Source: Corallococcus soli (GTDB taxonomy: Bacteria; Myxococcota; Myxococcia; Myxococcales; Myxococcaceae). Taken from it: a stretch of 64,000 nt of DNA. The notes beneath the pieces were generated by a model that did not search any database, was not told the DNA's origin, and saw nothing but the letters and a program-made list of their open reading frames with translations. Position 1 is the stretch's first letter, and every line of letters begins with the position of its first letter. The DNA is taken from assembly GCF_014930455.1 (NCBI RefSeq), contig NZ_JAAIYO010000018.1, positions 1 to 64,000 of the forward strand, written 5' to 3'. Position numbers and translations under genes: made by a program. Below are positions 62,253-64,000 of the stretch, in pieces.

Positions 62253-62732
62253 TCACGGGCGTCGCAACGGACGCCCTGGCGAGGCCAGCCATTGCAGGGA
62301 GAAGTCACGCCCCTGGGGCCGCAGGGCCACCGCGCAGCCCTTTCGCAGCGTGTCTGGCAGGTCCTGTCCCAGCGCGAGCGCGGCGGCGCGCTCCAGGGAC
62401 GGGTTGTGGCCCACCAGCGCCCAGCCCGGCCCCACCTCCCGCGCCAGCTTCAGGACATGGCGGGCCGCGCCCTTCATGGGCACGAGGGCGGGGTGGACTT
62501 CCACGTGTGACAGGCAGAGCGCCTCCGCGAGCAGCTCCGCGGTCTGCACCGCGCGCACCAGGGGGCTGGTGAGGATGCCCATGAGGGGCGTCAGGCGGGC
62601 GAGCTTGCGCGCGTGCAGCCGGAAGGCGGCGCGGCCCTTCGGGGTGAGGGCGCGGGCCTCGTCGCCCAGCACATGGGAGTCCTCGGCGACGGCGTGGCGC
62701 ACCAGCAGGAGGGGCAGGTCGTGGTCGGCCAT
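62253..62732 (-). CDS. SixA-like phosphohistidine phosphatase
   Basis: A 159-residue histidine-phosphatase-fold protein: LLLVRHAVAEDS (catalytic RHA), ILTSPLVRAVQTAELLAEAL (second Arg) and ALVGHNPSLERAAAL (second His). The short length and pattern match SixA, which removes phosphate from phosphohistidine proteins. It is next to phoB but on its own promoter, 105 bases away. Confidence 0.88.
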   Translation of the reverse strand: MADHDLPLLLVRHAVAEDSHVLGDEARALTPKGRAAFRLHARKLARLTPLMGILTSPLVRAVQTAELLAEALCLSHVEVHPALVPMKGAARHVLKLAREVGPGWALVGHNPSLERAAALALGQDLPDTLRKGCAVALRPQGRDFSLQWLASPGRPLRRP

Positions 62733-62784
62733 GGGGCGCGTTGTAGCGCGGCTCCCGTCCCTCCGGGTGTGACGAACCGGTGGA

Positions 62785-63228
62785 CTACTCCACGCCGCCC
62801 AGGAAGAACGCGAGCAGCAGCAGCGCCAGCACGCCGGTGGTGATGGCGGCGTAGGTGCGGTCCTTCTGCGCGCGGAAGACGCCCAACGACAGCGCCACGC
62901 GCAGCACCGGCACGGTGATCATCACCAGCAGGCCCGCCATCACGAAGGACTGCCCGCGCACGGCCAGGACCCCCTCGAAGACGTCCGCCAGCCGGTGGGG
63001 CGCGGAGTCCGGCGCGGTGAGCCGCTCGAGCGCGTCCGGAGAGGAGAAGTAGTCCGGGTGGCGGATGAACGTGATCACCATGCCGCACATGACGAGCGAC
63101 AGGCTCAGCAGCACGCCCACGCGCAGCAGCTGGCTGATGAGCAGCTCCGGCGCCAGGGACACCGCCTCCGGGTGGCTCGCGCTGGGGGGCAGCTCCGTCG
63201 CGGGGGGCTCGGGGGCTTGCTGGCTCAT
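62785..63228 (-). CDS. DUF1634 membrane protein
   Basis: A 147-residue protein with three membrane helices (LRVGVLLSLSLVMCGMVITF, SFVMAGLLVMITVPVLRVAL, AAITTGVLALLLLAFFLGGV). DUF1634 proteins usually accompany TauE/SafE permeases. The ATG at 63228 overlaps the permease stop (ATGA), so the two are coupled and probably function together. Confidence 0.85.
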   Translation of the reverse strand: MSQQAPEPPATELPPSASHPEAVSLAPELLISQLLRVGVLLSLSLVMCGMVITFIRHPDYFSSPDALERLTAPDSAPHRLADVFEGVLAVRGQSFVMAGLLVMITVPVLRVALSLGVFRAQKDRTYAAITTGVLALLLLAFFLGGVE

Positions 63229-64000
63229 CCGTGGATCCCCTTGGACAGCATCTCGTAGGACACCCACAGCAGGACGACGACGAAGAGGCCGCGCAGGGAG
63301 CCGCTCTTGAGCTTCGTGAGGTAGCGCGAGCCGGCGTAGGCCCCCACCGTGACGCCCACGCAGACGGGGCCGGCGATGAAGGGGTCGATGTCGCCTCGCG
63401 CGAAGTAGATGCCGGCGCTGGCCGCCGCCGTCACGCCAATCATGAAGTTGCTGGTGGCGGTGGACACCTTGATGGGCAGCCCCATCGCCAGGTCCATGGC
63501 CGGCACCTTCAGCGCGCCAGAGCCGATGCCCAGCAGGCCGCTCACCGTGCCTGCCACGTACATGAGCCCCAGGCCGGTGAGGGGGCGCTGCACGCGGTAC
63601 GCCACGTCCTGCCCGGTGGACGCGTCGTGGTAGCTGCCGTGCAGGGCGAGCCGGTCCGCGAGCGCATCCGGCGCGGGCTCCTCGCGCGGCGTGTCGTCCT
63701 GGCGCAGCTTGCGCAGCATCGCGAGCGCCGAGTACGCCATCACCGCGCCGAAGAGGAGGTACAGCGCGCGACCGCCCACCTGACCCGCGAGCATCGCGCC
63801 CGTGACGGCGCCAGCCACGGTGGCCAGCTCCAGGAACATGGCGACGCGCAGGTTGGCCAGGCCGTCCCGCACGTAGGCCGCCGCCGCGCCGCTGGAGGTG
63901 GCGATGACGGACACGATGGAGGCGCCCACCGCGTAGCGGATGTCCACCTTCAGCACGAGCGTGAGCACGGGGATGAGGATGAGGCCTCCGCCCAGCCCCA
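63225..64000 (-). CDS. TauE/SafE-family permease (partial, 5' end outside window)
   Basis: At least 258 residues of an anion permease: GLGGGLILIPVLTLVLKVDI at the window edge, then repeated membrane segments (AVGASIVSVIATSSGAAAAY, GLMYVAGTVSGLLGIGSGAL). The GxGGG...P and GxGSG..KVP blocks repeat in the two halves as in this family. It likely moves sulfite, sulfoacetate or a similar anion outward. The start lies beyond 64000. Confidence 0.88.
   Translation of the reverse strand, partial: GLGGGLILIPVLTLVLKVDIRYAVGASIVSVIATSSGAAAAYVRDGLANLRVAMFLELATVAGAVTGAMLAGQVGGRALYLLFGAVMAYSALAMLRKLRQDDTPREEPAPDALADRLALHGSYHDASTGQDVAYRVQRPLTGLGLMYVAGTVSGLLGIGSGALKVPAMDLAMGLPIKVSTATSNFMIGVTAAASAGIYFARGDIDPFIAGPVCVGVTVGAYAGSRYLTKLKSGSLRGLFVVVLLWVSYEMLSKGIHG

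Overview
The window looks like a chromosomal segment of a myxobacterium of the Myxococcus/Corallococcus type. GC is very high, most genes have strong G/C third positions, and there are cysteine-rich lipoproteins, an NRPS cluster edge, a ceramide-glucosyltransferase homologue and two tRNA-anchored islands. The genus is an inference; there is no rRNA or other marker to settle it.

Layout. (a) 1-5.4 kb, minus strand: edge of a lipopeptide-type cluster with a UGT glycosyltransferase, a cyclic-peptide-export ABC transporter and the start of a fatty-acyl-AMP-ligase/NRPS megasynthase that leaves the window at base 1. (b) 5.5-8.6 kb: a shortened cyclic-glucan-synthase (NdvB)-like gene, divergent from the glycosyltransferase. 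(c) 8.78-18.96 kb: a 10.2-kb integrated island in the 3' end of a tRNA-Leu(UAA) gene, bounded by a 23-bp direct repeat. It has an integrase/excisionase pair, a patch of transposon debris, and three translationally coupled genes ending in a giant NACHT-type NTPase with a Lon(S16)-like N-terminal region and a HEAT-like C-terminal region. This is the best candidate here for an undescribed (probably anti-phage) system. (d) 19.3-22 kb: a Cys-rich repeat lipoprotein and two small Cys-containing proteins. (e) 22.0-30.0 kb: a four-gene operon encoding Mre11/YhaO-like nuclease, Rad50/YhaN-like ATPase, OLD-family ATPase-TOPRIM nuclease and UvrD-like helicase. The last two have the Gabija (GajA/GajB) layout; with the first two they form a candidate composite DNA-targeting defence system.

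(f) 30.2-46.3 kb: mostly ordinary chromosome. It holds a quinone-oxidoreductase-like protein, a SWIM-SNF2 helicase, a di-haem cytochrome, a three-gene decaprenylphosphoryl-arabinose set (HAD-UbiA, DprE1, DprE2), peroxiredoxin plus DsbA-like protein, an MscS channel and a lipase-like lipoprotein. (g) 46.5-51.6 kb: a second, decayed island in tRNA-Arg(CCG), with a 28-bp duplication of the tRNA 3' part, an integrase remnant, fragments of at least four IS families, one nearly intact but frameshifted IS3 copy, a small secreted Cys-rich protein and a glutathione-S-transferase. (h) 51.6-57 kb: a glycosyltransferase, a CorC-type CBS protein, a receiver-only response regulator, a phosphoesterase and a ceramide-glucosyltransferase-like enzyme. 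(i) 57.0-62.1 kb: a complete phosphate operon phoB-pstSCAB-phoU with a Pho-box-like repeat before pstS. (j) 62.2-64 kb: SixA-like phosphatase, DUF1634 membrane protein and a TauE/SafE permease that leaves the window on the right.

All family assignments are from reading motifs in the translations; no database search was run.
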